Assembly: GCF_003851045.1 (NCBI RefSeq)
Contig: NZ_BFBX01000070.1
Span: 334 to 46,878, forward strand
Direction: 5' to 3'
DNA from: Paenibacillus sp. 598K
GTDB lineage: Bacteria; Bacillota; Bacilli; Paenibacillales; Paenibacillaceae
DNA length: 46,545 nucleotides
The notes under the pieces are model-generated. The model was not told the DNA's origin and searched no databases. It worked only from the letters and a program-made list of their open reading frames with translations. Shown piece by piece: positions 33,946 through 42,450 of the stretch (its first letter is position 1; the number at the start of each line of letters is the position of its first letter). Made by a program: the position numbers and the translations under genes.

Positions 33946-34494
33946 TTGGACGAACTGCGCCTAATCAAGAGAATTCGGCGAAAAAGCGACCTCACCGCCG
34001 CCGATGAACTGGTGCGACATTACTATGATGAAATACACGGCTTTGTGAGGAAACAAATTTCGAATGCAGATGTTGCTCTCGATCTGACTCAGGAGATCTT
34101 TATCTCCATGCTCAGGACGATCGGCCATTTCGATGTGAAACGGAGCTCGGGATTTCGGACATGGCTGTACAGGATTGCTTCGAATAAGGTAGTGGACTGG
34201 TACCGTTCACGCAGCTACCGCACTATGACTCAGTCGGTACCTTTTGACGATGGGAAGCCAATGGATGAAACAGATTTCACACAGCAATTTGAGGATAGTG
34301 ATTTTACGGAAAGGATATGTGATTACGTAGGTGGCCTGCCGCCGGACACACAGAGGATTTTCCGGCTGTACATTTTCGCCAGGTATACCTTCTCGGAGAT
34401 CGCGAATGTTCTAGGACTGCCGGAGGGAAGCGTGAAGTCCAAATATTATCGCCTTATACGCCTGCTTAGAAAGGAGTTTGCGGATGATGAATGA
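33946..34494 (+). CDS. ECF-type RNA polymerase sigma factor
   Basis: A 182-residue sigma-70 family protein with region 2 (about 18-90: ADELVRHYYDEIHGFVRKQI, DLTQEIFISMLRTI, FRTWLYRIASNKVVDWYR) and region 4 (about 125-180: RIFRLYIFARYTFSEIANVLGLPEGSVKSKYYRLIR, in pieces LYIFARYTF and LPEGSVKSK). There is no region 1 or 3. TTG 33946 is preferred because AAGGAGG (33931-33937) lies 8 bases upstream; GTG 33940 is too close. It is the first gene of an operon with a membrane protein and an ABC exporter; the membrane protein overlaps its end and is the probable anti-sigma partner. Confidence 0.92.
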   Translation: MDELRLIKRIRRKSDLTAADELVRHYYDEIHGFVRKQISNADVALDLTQEIFISMLRTIGHFDVKRSSGFRTWLYRIASNKVVDWYRSRSYRTMTQSVPFDDGKPMDETDFTQQFEDSDFTERICDYVGGLPPDTQRIFRLYIFARYTFSEIANVLGLPEGSVKSKYYRLIRLLRKEFADDE

Positions 34495-35194
34495 GAAGGA
34501 GAAAAATGCAAGCATCGAATATATTCTTTCTCAAGGCTTAGGCAAACAACCAACCGTAAAAGAACGGATGGAGGAAATGCTCAAGACGATGGGCTTCCGT
34601 TTCATCTTCTGGGATAAGGCTTATAGCCTGATTTTTGCCGCTGTCACTATTGTGGTCGCATTTGCACTGTTCATGCTTGTGCCCAGGGATTATCGCTACT
34701 CCGCTGCAATTGCATTTGCCCCGTTATTGTTCCTGCTGGTCACGTTGTTCGCCGAGACCTCGGAGCGTGCTTGCGGGCTATACGAGCTGAAGCAAACGTG
34801 TCATTACACGATTGGGCAGATCATTGCGCTGCGGGTCATTAGCTATTCAGTCGTTGGGGCCTTGTTCACTGCGGTGATTGCGGCCTTCAGCGTTGACAGC
34901 ACATATGAATTCCTTTCGCTGCTTCCTCTTTGTCTCTCGGCACTATTCATTTGTGGTGTACTGGCACTGTCAGCGATGCGTTTTTTGCAAGGCAAATGGG
35001 GAAATGCAACCTTTTCGGCGGTTTGGGTGTTCGTGAATCTCGCCCTTCCATTCTCGTTCGGCGAAAAGTGGGAGAAGATTATGCGCGAAATGCCAATCCT
35101 TATTTCGGTGGCCATTGCCATTCTGGGTGCGGCTGCACTGGCATACCAACTGTCAAAAATGTTATCGGAGGAAAAAAAATATGCTCTCGCTTAG
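34484..35194 (+). CDS. Membrane protein, probable anti-sigma partner of the ECF factor
   Basis: A 236-residue protein with a ~45-residue cytoplasmic N-terminus and about six membrane helices (for example LIFAAVTIVVAFALFMLVP and FAPLLFLLVTLFAE). It overlaps the sigma gene by 11 bp. The start ATG 34484 follows AAAGGAG by 8 bases. No zinc-finger motif is present. Its place between an ECF sigma and an ABC exporter, and the soluble N-terminus, suggest a membrane anti-sigma or signal protein; sequence alone does not prove that. Confidence 0.75.
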   Translation: MMNEKEKNASIEYILSQGLGKQPTVKERMEEMLKTMGFRFIFWDKAYSLIFAAVTIVVAFALFMLVPRDYRYSAAIAFAPLLFLLVTLFAETSERACGLYELKQTCHYTIGQIIALRVISYSVVGALFTAVIAAFSVDSTYEFLSLLPLCLSALFICGVLALSAMRFLQGKWGNATFSAVWVFVNLALPFSFGEKWEKIMREMPILISVAIAILGAAALAYQLSKMLSEEKKYALA

Positions 35195-36035
35195 TCATGT
35201 AACGAAAAAATACGGAGACTTCACCGTGTTGGAGGACATCAATCTGGAATTTTCAGGCGGTGTCTACGCCCTTCTGGCCCCTAACGGCGCCGGCAAGACG
35301 ACGTTGATCAAAATGCTCACTACCTTGGTATTTCCCACCCAGGGCGCTATCCTGTGGCAAGGCGATGATATTATCGGGCTTAATACGTCGTATCGTGACA
35401 TGATCGGCTATCTGCCACAGGACTTCGGCTATTACAAGAACCATTCGCCGCGTGACTTCTTGCTATATATGTCGGCGGTAAAAGGGATGGAACGTGGCAA
35501 GGCAAAGCGCAGAACGGACGAGCTGCTCGAGCTTGTGGGCTTGGTTGATGTAAGGGACAAGAAAATGCGAAAATTTTCAGGCGGGATGATTCAACGTGTC
35601 GGCATTGCTCAAGCCATGCTGAATGACCCCCAAATCCTGATTCTCGACGAGCCTACGGCAGGACTTGATCCCAAAGAACGCGTGCGCTTCCGCAATCTGA
35701 TCTCGTCTCTATCCAAAGACCGCATCGTGATCCTGTCGACGCATATTGTATCGGACATCGAAACAATCGCCAGCAGAGTCATCATGTTTAAAAATCACAG
35801 GCTGTTTGCCAATGATACCCCTTCGTCGATATGCGGGACTCTCGCCGGCAAGGTCTATGAAACCAATAACATAGCCGGTGTAAAAGCACCATATCTTGCA
35901 CTCACCGAACATCAGGAGGACGGCAAAACCGTTACGCGATTCGCAAGCGAAAGCGACTGCAGCAGTATAGCTCGTCAAGTTTCTCCGAACCTTGAGGATG
36001 TGTTTCTGTACATTTACCGGGATGAGGAAGTGTGA
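35181..36035 (+). CDS. ABC transporter ATP-binding protein (CcmA-type, antibiotic/peptide export class)
   Basis: A 284-residue ATPase. The Walker A is LLAPNGAGKTTL (Ala where Gly is usual), the Q-loop YLPQDFGYY, the signature FSGGMIQRVGIAQ, the Walker B ILILDEPTAGLDP, and the switch His in LSTHIVSD. The C-terminal ~70 residues are an extra domain common in this class. The start ATG 35181 follows GGAGGAA; the gene overlaps the membrane-protein gene by 14 bp. It works with the two permease genes downstream, which it directly precedes. Confidence 0.93.
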   Translation: MLSLSHVTKKYGDFTVLEDINLEFSGGVYALLAPNGAGKTTLIKMLTTLVFPTQGAILWQGDDIIGLNTSYRDMIGYLPQDFGYYKNHSPRDFLLYMSAVKGMERGKAKRRTDELLELVGLVDVRDKKMRKFSGGMIQRVGIAQAMLNDPQILILDEPTAGLDPKERVRFRNLISSLSKDRIVILSTHIVSDIETIASRVIMFKNHRLFANDTPSSICGTLAGKVYETNNIAGVKAPYLALTEHQEDGKTVTRFASESDCSSIARQVSPNLEDVFLYIYRDEEV

Positions 36036-36036
36036 G

Positions 36037-37233
36037 ATGTTGATCTTTCTCGGTGAACTCAAAAAAATGTGGAGCTGGCGCATCCTGCTCATTATTGTCG
36101 TAACGGGAGTATTGACATGGTTTGCGTTTTTGTTGCCTGAGGTAAGGGACTATAATGATAATTATGGAAATATCTATGGAGATTGGCAAAATCAAATGTT
36201 TGACCAGTATGGCATAACCCTTTCCGCAAAAGAACTTGCCGATTTTGATATCCCTGGGAAAAAGGCGAAGCTTGAGGAGGAAATGAACGCTCTTATTGCT
36301 ACCGAGCCGTTATATGCCAAGTACGGCGTCTATACGTTGGCTGACTATCTTGAATTTGAAACCAAGTACAATACGGATGGTATGAGCGATGAGGAATCCA
36401 AAAGGTATCATGACGACCGTGCTGTAATGAGTCGGTTAATCGCGACGTTGCAAAGTCAATGGTGGCACTTGGATAATATTGAAGGTTATTATGTCTTGTT
36501 TCTGGAGCGCAATATCGGCATGAACCGCAACGGGTACAGCTCGATTATTACTCGTGCCGAAGATCATTACATCCATACGACGGAAAGAAATTTGACTCGC
36601 TACGCGATTCATGACACCTTTAGTTCTTATGCAATGGTAACGGGAGTGTTTGCTGTGATGGCGGTTATTCTCATTACGTCGCCGTTAGTTGTGACTGACC
36701 GTCGCCGAAACATTACTTCTCTTCATTACTCATCTCATAAAGGACGCAGCATGCTGAAGCTACAAAGTGCGGCTTGCATCTTTTCCGGATGGCTGCTTGG
36801 GCTGATCCTTGTCTCCGTCAGCTTTGGCCTATTCTTTTTGCTCACAGATGCCAGCAAGTACTGGTCTGCCTATATCGGTGCATTCGACCGGGGAATTGTG
36901 TTATATGATCTATGGTTTAGTCAGTACGTAAGTGCCCTTGGCGGAATGGCTGTTGCTCTTTGCACAGGAGCTGCAGGGCTTACGTTTGTGTTGTCGCGTT
37001 ATTCCTTCAACATTGTCACGTTAATGTTAAAGCTGATTCCGGTAGGGCTCGTTATTGTGTGGATCGCTTCCAGGTCTATTCCATCGGCATTGGTAACGAC
37101 CAATAATATATTTAATGAGTGGTTTCAAGCGAAATACCACGTGCCGGAGGTTATTATGTGTTGCGCGGTTATGCTTTTGGGGATGGCAGCAGCGGTTATG
37201 GTCGCCACTCGGGAACGCCGAGCCGAGGTGTGA
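36037..37233 (+). CDS. ABC-type exporter membrane subunit, first
   Basis: A 398-residue membrane protein. Helix 1 is near residues 15-35 (ILLIIVVTGVLTWFAFLLP), a large charged extracellular loop covers about 40-200, and five more helices follow. This is the layout of ABC-2 type permeases. GAGGAAG precedes ATG 36037, one base after the ATPase stop. It forms the membrane part together with the next gene. The exported compound is unknown. Confidence 0.85.
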   Translation: MLIFLGELKKMWSWRILLIIVVTGVLTWFAFLLPEVRDYNDNYGNIYGDWQNQMFDQYGITLSAKELADFDIPGKKAKLEEEMNALIATEPLYAKYGVYTLADYLEFETKYNTDGMSDEESKRYHDDRAVMSRLIATLQSQWWHLDNIEGYYVLFLERNIGMNRNGYSSIITRAEDHYIHTTERNLTRYAIHDTFSSYAMVTGVFAVMAVILITSPLVVTDRRRNITSLHYSSHKGRSMLKLQSAACIFSGWLLGLILVSVSFGLFFLLTDASKYWSAYIGAFDRGIVLYDLWFSQYVSALGGMAVALCTGAAGLTFVLSRYSFNIVTLMLKLIPVGLVIVWIASRSIPSALVTTNNIFNEWFQAKYHVPEVIMCCAVMLLGMAAAVMVATRERRAEV

Positions 37234-37244
37234 GGTGAAGAGAG

Positions 37245-38279
37245 ATGTTGTATTGGTATGAACTGAAAAAACTAATCACGGCACCTGTTATTATCGGATT
37301 TTGCTTCTTGTGTTTGATCTTCAATGGATTGATCATCTTTACAAGCGACAAGGACGGCTTGGCTGATGTTCAAGTGGATACTACGGGAATGACGGACATT
37401 TTTGACGGATTCGATGCGGTCGGGATAATAGCCAAGCGGTACATTGATAGACACGAATTATCTGGTGAGTATGAGCAAAACGTGATTCGGAAATATGAAA
37501 AACTACAGCCGGTTATTGACCAAAAAGCAGAGCGAAACGAAAGCCTCTCTACTTATTTCGGGGCAAATACACCGTATTTTCACAATCTGTTGTTTAAGAA
37601 ACTGTTCCGGGCGATGGTTGCAGAAAGTTGTCTGCTTGCATTGTTTGTCGCGCTAATGAGTACAGGTTATGAGAGCGCTAGACACACGGAGGGCATTATT
37701 TATGGTTCAAAGTTAGGTAGAAATATTCTACGCACCAAATTTTTTGCATCCTTAACTGCCGGTGGAGCGTTCTTTGTCGTCATATTCGGCGTTTCGCTCC
37801 TATTGTTCGTTTCAAGGTTTGACTTGACAAGTGTTTGGAATGATAATGTATCGAGTATGTTTAATCGAGCAGTTTATGAATATGATAAGCCTTTTATTAC
37901 TTGGCACAGCTTTAGTGTTTTGGAGCTTGTTTGGGCAAGCCTGGGCATATCGGCGGGAGTTGTTTTGTGCTTCGTTCTATTGGGTTATGCAGTTGGAACG
38001 CTTGTACGCAGTGGTTATGGAGCGGTGATTACTGCTGTTGTCGCGATAGGAATGATGGTAGTTACTGAACCGCTGTTTCCATATGGTTCAACCTTGAGGA
38101 GTGCGCTTAATCTTACTCCTGTAGTGTTGTGGCTGAATGTAGGCGAGTGGTTCACAGATGGCTACGCAGACATTCTATGGCCGAACTTTGAATGTATCGG
38201 TGTCGGAGTGTCCATTGCCTCTTTAACTGCTATGAGTGGATTAACCGTCTCGTATTTCAGGAAGAGAGATTTAATATGA
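37245..38279 (+). CDS. ABC-type exporter membrane subunit, second
   Basis: A 344-residue membrane protein of the same overall layout: helix 1 at about 12-33, a long extracellular segment (about 35-125), then five helices ending VSIASLTAMSGLTVSYF. It shares the YELKKL start seen, as GELKKM, in the previous gene. GAGGTGAAGAG precedes ATG 37245. It is the last gene of the ECF operon; a terminator follows. Confidence 0.85.
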   Translation: MLYWYELKKLITAPVIIGFCFLCLIFNGLIIFTSDKDGLADVQVDTTGMTDIFDGFDAVGIIAKRYIDRHELSGEYEQNVIRKYEKLQPVIDQKAERNESLSTYFGANTPYFHNLLFKKLFRAMVAESCLLALFVALMSTGYESARHTEGIIYGSKLGRNILRTKFFASLTAGGAFFVVIFGVSLLLFVSRFDLTSVWNDNVSSMFNRAVYEYDKPFITWHSFSVLELVWASLGISAGVVLCFVLLGYAVGTLVRSGYGAVITAVVAIGMMVVTEPLFPYGSTLRSALNLTPVVLWLNVGEWFTDGYADILWPNFECIGVGVSIASLTAMSGLTVSYFRKRDLI

Positions 38280-38311
38280 GTGTTCGTTCAATCGATACAT
38301 CTCCTGCAAAG

Positions 38312-38361
38312 GGGCGGTCCAACGGTCAGTTTCTCACTGACTTTCTGGACCGCCCTGTTTT
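38312..38361 (+). terminator. Terminator after the ECF-ABC operon
   Basis: GGGCGGTCC (38312-38320) pairs with GGACCGCCC (38347-38355); inside, GTCAGT (38325-38330) pairs with ACTGAC (38336-38341). It is followed by TGTTTTG. Confidence 0.85.
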
Positions 38362-38448
38362 GCGTTGGCTTCGTTATAAGTTGAATTCGTTATAATAAGG
38401 TTGAAACGTTTTGCGTCGGGCGATGTCTTATCTACGGGAGGTGAGGAA

Positions 38449-38925
38449 GTGACGGAATTCGGCGACATCTATGCGGAGCATTTTTCCGATGTCTATCGAT
38501 TTGTCTTGAACCTGTGCAGGAACGAAGCGATGGCGGAGGAGATTACGCAGGAAACCTTCTTTAAGGCTTTGCGAAATATCGATCAGTTCAATGGAAGCTG
38601 TAAATTATATGTGTGGCTTTGCCAGATTGCCAAAAATACATACTTCTCGCTTTACAAAAAACAAAAGCGGGTGCTTGACGGTATAGATGCTGAGTTGCCG
38701 GACCCGGCCTCCGACTTGGAAAGCAACTTGCTGGATAAAGAAGCTTCAAGAAGGTTGCATGTTCTGCTGCATCATCTCAATGAGCCGTACAAAGAGGTCT
38801 TTACGTTGCGGGTATTCGGAGAGCTGCCCTTTGCTCAAATTGGCGAGTTGTTCGGAAAAACCGATAGCTGGGCGAGGCTGATTTTTTACAGGGCAAAAAG
38901 ACAATTACAGGAGGCCATGAAATGA
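38449..38925 (+). CDS. ECF-type RNA polymerase sigma factor, second
   Basis: A 158-residue ECF sigma factor. Region 2 carries FGDIYAEHFSDVYRFVLNLC and EEITQETFFKALRNIDQF; region 4 carries LNEPYKEVFTLRVFGELPFAQIGELFG and WARLIFYRAKRQL. GTG 38449 follows GGGAGGTGA. A clear TATAAT (38391-38396) upstream without a good -35 box, and TTGAAAC at 38401-38407, are possible promoter parts. It overlaps the zinc-finger gene by 4 bp (ATGA), the usual sigma/anti-sigma layout. Confidence 0.92.
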   Translation: MTEFGDIYAEHFSDVYRFVLNLCRNEAMAEEITQETFFKALRNIDQFNGSCKLYVWLCQIAKNTYFSLYKKQKRVLDGIDAELPDPASDLESNLLDKEASRRLHVLLHHLNEPYKEVFTLRVFGELPFAQIGELFGKTDSWARLIFYRAKRQLQEAMK

Positions 38926-39251
38926 AAATATCTTGTGAAATCATCAGGGATTTGTTGCCTCTCTATCATGATGGGGTGTGCAGCAACGACAGCAAGGCGC
39001 TAGTCGAAGAGCATCTCGCCTATTGCGATAGCTGCAGGGCCGACCTGGAGGCAATGACCCAAAGGCTGCCGCTGAACGATGCAAAGCAAAATATGTATGA
39101 GGCCGAGGCGGTTAAAAACCTGTCCATACGATGGAAGAAAGGCATGATGAAATCGTTGGTCAAGGGCAGTTTGCTTACGCTAGCAATCATCGTCCTTGTT
39201 GTGTTGATTGGTTACAGCCTTTTGGATTTTAAAGTCGTTCCCAAACCTTGA
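38922..39251 (+). CDS. Zinc-finger anti-sigma factor (zf-HC2 type), short
   Basis: A 109-residue protein. The N-terminal zinc-binding HxxxCxxC appears as EHLAYCDSC, typical of ZAS anti-sigma factors. One membrane helix (about 85-105, SLLTLAIIVLVVLIGYSLL) follows. The ATGA overlap with the sigma gene marks it as the partner that holds the sigma factor inactive. It stops soon after the membrane helix at KVVPKP, whereas related proteins usually go on into an extracellular domain. So it may be truncated; text right after the stop no longer resembles that domain. Confidence 0.85.
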   Translation: MKISCEIIRDLLPLYHDGVCSNDSKALVEEHLAYCDSCRADLEAMTQRLPLNDAKQNMYEAEAVKNLSIRWKKGMMKSLVKGSLLTLAIIVLVVLIGYSLLDFKVVPKP

Positions 39252-39374
39252 TCGTATTGGTTGCCTCCGGCCAGATCGAGAGGTTGTTGACGGCAAAATA
39301 CGCAGCTATGATAATAAGTGGTATAAATCATCCTACTTGGATCTATCTAATGAATAATTCAGGCGGTGAATCAT

Positions 39375-39605
39375 TTGCGCTCTAAAGAAGAACTGGTCGA
39401 GCTAGTCGATAAGATTATGAACGATGCAGGGACAGAGGAAGAAATCGACGCGATGATCGATGAGCTGCGTCAACATGTGCCTCATCCATCGGTGACCGAT
39501 CTCATCTTTTGGCCGGAGGAGGAGCTTACGGCAGAGGAGATCGTGGAGCGTGCGCTCGATTATCGGCCGATCATATTGCCGCCGCCTGCTAACGATGCAA
39601 GTTAA
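39375..39605 (+). CDS. Colicin/pyocin-type bacteriocin immunity protein, no toxin nearby
   Basis: A 76-residue acidic protein that matches the colicin E2/E7/E9 immunity family: EELVELVDKIMNDAGTEEEIDAMIDELRQHVPHPSVTDLIFWPEE is the helix I-II and helix III region (key parts: KIMNDAGTEEE and VPHPSVTDLIF), then LTAEEIVERAL in helix IV. These proteins block DNase-type toxins by binding next to the active site. TTG 39375 follows AGGCGGTGA (39361-39369); GTG 39366 is an alternative. No complete toxin gene is adjacent. A shortened copy of this same gene lies at 22160-22261. Confidence 0.85.
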   Translation: MRSKEELVELVDKIMNDAGTEEEIDAMIDELRQHVPHPSVTDLIFWPEEELTAEEIVERALDYRPIILPPPANDAS

Positions 39606-39646
39606 ATGAGATCGGTGGCTACAGGAATAAAAATAGTTCTGATGCA

Positions 39647-39685
39647 TCCAATAATCCTGACAACCTTGTTGTCAGGATTATTGGA
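39647..39685. repeat. Perfect 17-bp inverted repeat upstream of the WYL regulator
   Basis: TCCAATAATCCTGACAA (39647-39663) is followed, after CCTTG, by its exact reverse complement (39669-39685). There is no T tract, so a transcription terminator is not clear. The right arm overlaps a TTGTCA -35 match (39669-39674; -10 TAGAAA at 39692-39697, spacer 17 bp). An operator for the next regulator is possible. Confidence 0.8.
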
Positions 39686-39736
39686 TTAGGATAGAAATTA
39701 GAGATGACCTCGACGGGGTCATTGACAGAGGGGGCG

Positions 39737-40657
39737 ATGGCCACGAGACTGGATCGTTTGCTTGGGATCACGCTAGAACTGATGGCCAAAAAACGGGTGA
39801 CCGCAACGGCACTGGCCGACAAGTTCGAGGTATCGGTTCGCACCGTCTACCGCGACGTTGAGTTGATTAATCAGGCGGGTATTCCGGTGGCATCGTTCAC
39901 CGGTGCGGACGGCGGATTCGAGTTGATGAACGGGTTTTTCCTGACTCGGCAATACTTTTCTGTTGATGACTTGTCGGTGATCTACTCGCTATTGAAGGCG
40001 ATGGAAGAGACGATGGGCGGCGCTGTGACGCCAGCGATGCGGAAGCTGGCGAGCTTGCATCCGGGGCTGGCGGACGAAGGAGGCCAAAAAGCGGTCCTCC
40101 TCGGTATAAGTGTGCCAGAGCAAGAGCGGCACATCGTGGAAGAGCTTTTTCGGGCGATCCGGCAATCTCGCGTCGTTCAGATGGCTTACACGAGCGCATC
40201 CGGATCGGCGACCGAGCGCAGCCTGGAGCCGCTGAATCTGCTATGGGAGAAAGGCGTCTGGTACTTGGAAGCATACTGCCGGCGGCGCGGGGCGAAGCGG
40301 TATTTCCGAGTATCGCGGATCGATCGGTTGCAAGTATTGGACGAAACCTTTGCTCCCCGGCCGATTACGGACGAGTTGGAGCCAGAGGATTTGCAAGGGA
40401 TATTCGCCCATCTTCGTTTTGACCTGTCGGTGCGCATACGTGTATTGGAGCAGTTTCCGGGCGAATGCACATACCAGGGGAATTGCATTGAGGTTCGGAC
40501 GGTCTTTTACAAGAAAGAGTACGCGCTGTCAGTCATCGTCAGCTACGGGACGAACGTCGATATTGTGTCGCCGGACGAACTGCAAGACGACGTGATCACC
40601 TACATCGAAGCCATTCGCCGACATTATGCCAAAAAACGAGAAGGAGATGCGACATGA
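39737..40657 (+). CDS. YafY-type transcription regulator (HTH_11 plus WYL domain)
   Basis: A 306-residue regulator. The N-terminal helix-turn-helix is RLDRLLGITLELMAKKRVTATALADKFEVSVRTVYRDVELI (shown as order: ATALADKFEV then RTVYRDVELI). The WYL region follows at about 130-210, with VWYLEAYCRRRGAKRYFRVSRIDRL, a ligand-sensing SH3-like domain. A C-terminal WCX-like part ends the protein. GAGGGGG lies just before ATG 39737. Its stop overlaps the next gene (ATGA), so it is the first gene of a four-gene unit. It probably controls that operon. Confidence 0.92.
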   Translation: MATRLDRLLGITLELMAKKRVTATALADKFEVSVRTVYRDVELINQAGIPVASFTGADGGFELMNGFFLTRQYFSVDDLSVIYSLLKAMEETMGGAVTPAMRKLASLHPGLADEGGQKAVLLGISVPEQERHIVEELFRAIRQSRVVQMAYTSASGSATERSLEPLNLLWEKGVWYLEAYCRRRGAKRYFRVSRIDRLQVLDETFAPRPITDELEPEDLQGIFAHLRFDLSVRIRVLEQFPGECTYQGNCIEVRTVFYKKEYALSVIVSYGTNVDIVSPDELQDDVITYIEAIRRHYAKKREGDAT

Positions 40658-41481
40658 CGATTTTAGTGACAGGGGCAACAGGAACGGTCGGACAACATGT
40701 GACGGAGCTGCTCGTGCAGCGGGGGGCTTTGGTGCGGGCGTTAACGCGAAATCCGGAACGGGCGAGAGCCAAGCTGCCGGAAGGTGTCGAGATCGCGATG
40801 GGAGATCTGATGAAGCCGGACACACTGGAGGATGCGTTACAAGGCGTGAAAGCGATGTTCCTGATCGTTTCCAGCGACGAGCCTAACGCCGACCTCAACA
40901 CGGACCCGCAAGTGCTGGCGCTGGCGGAAGCGGCCGGGGTAAAGCGCGTTGTCGTGTTGGTCGGCTTTGAGGAAGGTCCAGTCGAGGAAGCATTGCGGGC
41001 CAGCGCCATGGAGTGGACGCTGGTTAAGCCGGCCGAATTTATGGCCAATGTGCTGACGGATTGGCGGGAGACGATCCGTACAGAAGGCGTCGTGCGTGAA
41101 TTTTATGGGGATGCACTGAGCGCGCGAGTCCATGAAGGGGATATCGCCGCCATCGCTGTCGAAGCACTGCTGGGCGACAGCCATCACGGCCGAAGCTATC
41201 CGCTGACCGGGCCTGAAGCGCTGACGCGCCGGGAAGCGGTGCGCGCCATCGCTGCGGCGATCGGCAAGGACATCCCGTTCGTCGAGTTGACGGAGGAAGA
41301 GACGCGGCAGAGATGGCGGGATGAGGGCTATGACGAGGAGAGTGTCGAGTTTTTCGTACAGATCGCCAAAAATCCACCGGAGGAGGGCTACACCGTACTG
41401 CCGACGGTTGAGCAGGTGTTAGGGCGGCCAGCCCGCACGTTCGCCGAGTGGGCAATCGAGCATAAGCGGGAGTTTCTGTGA
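40654..41481 (+). CDS. NmrA-like NAD(P)-binding protein
   Basis: A 275-residue Rossmann-fold protein with the dinucleotide-binding start ILVTGATGTVGQHV. The pattern of an atypical short-chain dehydrogenase / NmrA-like protein continues with ALTRNPERARAKLPEGVEIAMGDL, then FLIVSSDEPN, and a late YPLTGPEALTRREAVRAI. Such proteins act as NAD(P)H-dependent reductases or redox sensors. It overlaps the WYL gene by 4 bp and precedes a DrrAB exporter, hinting at handling of a toxic or redox-active compound. The substrate cannot be told. Confidence 0.9.
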   Translation: MTILVTGATGTVGQHVTELLVQRGALVRALTRNPERARAKLPEGVEIAMGDLMKPDTLEDALQGVKAMFLIVSSDEPNADLNTDPQVLALAEAAGVKRVVVLVGFEEGPVEEALRASAMEWTLVKPAEFMANVLTDWRETIRTEGVVREFYGDALSARVHEGDIAAIAVEALLGDSHHGRSYPLTGPEALTRREAVRAIAAAIGKDIPFVELTEEETRQRWRDEGYDEESVEFFVQIAKNPPEEGYTVLPTVEQVLGRPARTFAEWAIEHKREFL

Positions 41482-41499
41482 AGAGGAAGGGGGCTGACG

Positions 41500-42450
41500 A
41501 TGACCTACGCCATTGAAGCGCAAGGCTTGCGTAAATCGTTTGGAGCGCATGAGGTGGTGCGCGGTGTAGATCTGGCGATTCGTCAAGGGGAGCTGTTCAC
41601 GCTTCTCGGGCCGAATGGCGCCGGCAAGACGACAACCATCCAGATGTTGACCACGATGCTGCTGCCGGATGGAGGAACGGCGCGCATCTGCGGCTGCGAC
41701 GTCGTGGCGGAAGCTGTCAACGTGCGAAGGCGCATCAGCGTAACGGGCCAGTATGCGGCGCTGGACGAGTCGCTTACCGGCTGGCAAAACCTGACCTTGT
41801 TCGCCGGACTTCATGGCTATACGCGCAAGGAATCCCGCGCGCTTGCGGCGGAGCTGCTCGAATCATTCCGGCTGACGGATGCGGCCGGTCGGTCCGTCGG
41901 CTCGTACTCCGGCGGTATGCGTAGACGTCTGGACCTCGCCGCAGGCATCGTCTCACAACCTGAGGTGATGTTCCTCGATGAGCCCACGACCGGGCTTGAT
42001 CCCCAAAGCCGGCGTGAGCTGTGGGAGTTGGTACGTCGCCTAGTGAAAAATGGGACGACCGTGCTCTTGACGACACAGTATCTGGAAGAAGCCGACAAGT
42101 TAGCCGATCGTATCGGGTTCATCGCTCAAGGTAAAATTATCGCCACAGGCACACCGAAGCGCCTCAAAGCGTCGATCGGCAGCAAGACGCTGACGATCAG
42201 GCCAGCGGAGGGAGCCGATCCGGGCGACATCTGCAAGCTGCTCGCAAGCGAGCATGGGCTGAAAGCTTATGAGGACGAAGACGGACAGGTTGTGAGGATG
42301 GCGGTACGGGACGCCGCGCTTGCGCATGTCGTCATCAGCACGTTGTTTGATCACGCGACGGCGATCGACGATTTCGCATTAAGCGAGCCGACCCTCGACG
42401 ATGTGTATTTCGCACTGACCGCTGCGCGAGGCAAAGAGGTGGCATCATGA
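41500..42450 (+). CDS. ABC exporter ATPase, DrrA type
   Basis: A 316-residue ATPase: Walker A LLGPNGAGKTTTIQML, Q-loop VTGQYAALDESL, signature YSGGMRRRLDLA, Walker B VMFLDEPTTGLDP, switch region LLTTQYLEEADKLADRI. The GQYAALDE and QYLEEAD pattern and the C-terminal extra ~80 residues are typical of the DrrA/daunorubicin-resistance class. It works with the following permease gene, which overlaps it by 4 bp. Confidence 0.95.
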   Translation: MTYAIEAQGLRKSFGAHEVVRGVDLAIRQGELFTLLGPNGAGKTTTIQMLTTMLLPDGGTARICGCDVVAEAVNVRRRISVTGQYAALDESLTGWQNLTLFAGLHGYTRKESRALAAELLESFRLTDAAGRSVGSYSGGMRRRLDLAAGIVSQPEVMFLDEPTTGLDPQSRRELWELVRRLVKNGTTVLLTTQYLEEADKLADRIGFIAQGKIIATGTPKRLKASIGSKTLTIRPAEGADPGDICKLLASEHGLKAYEDEDGQVVRMAVRDAALAHVVISTLFDHATAIDDFALSEPTLDDVYFALTAARGKEVAS

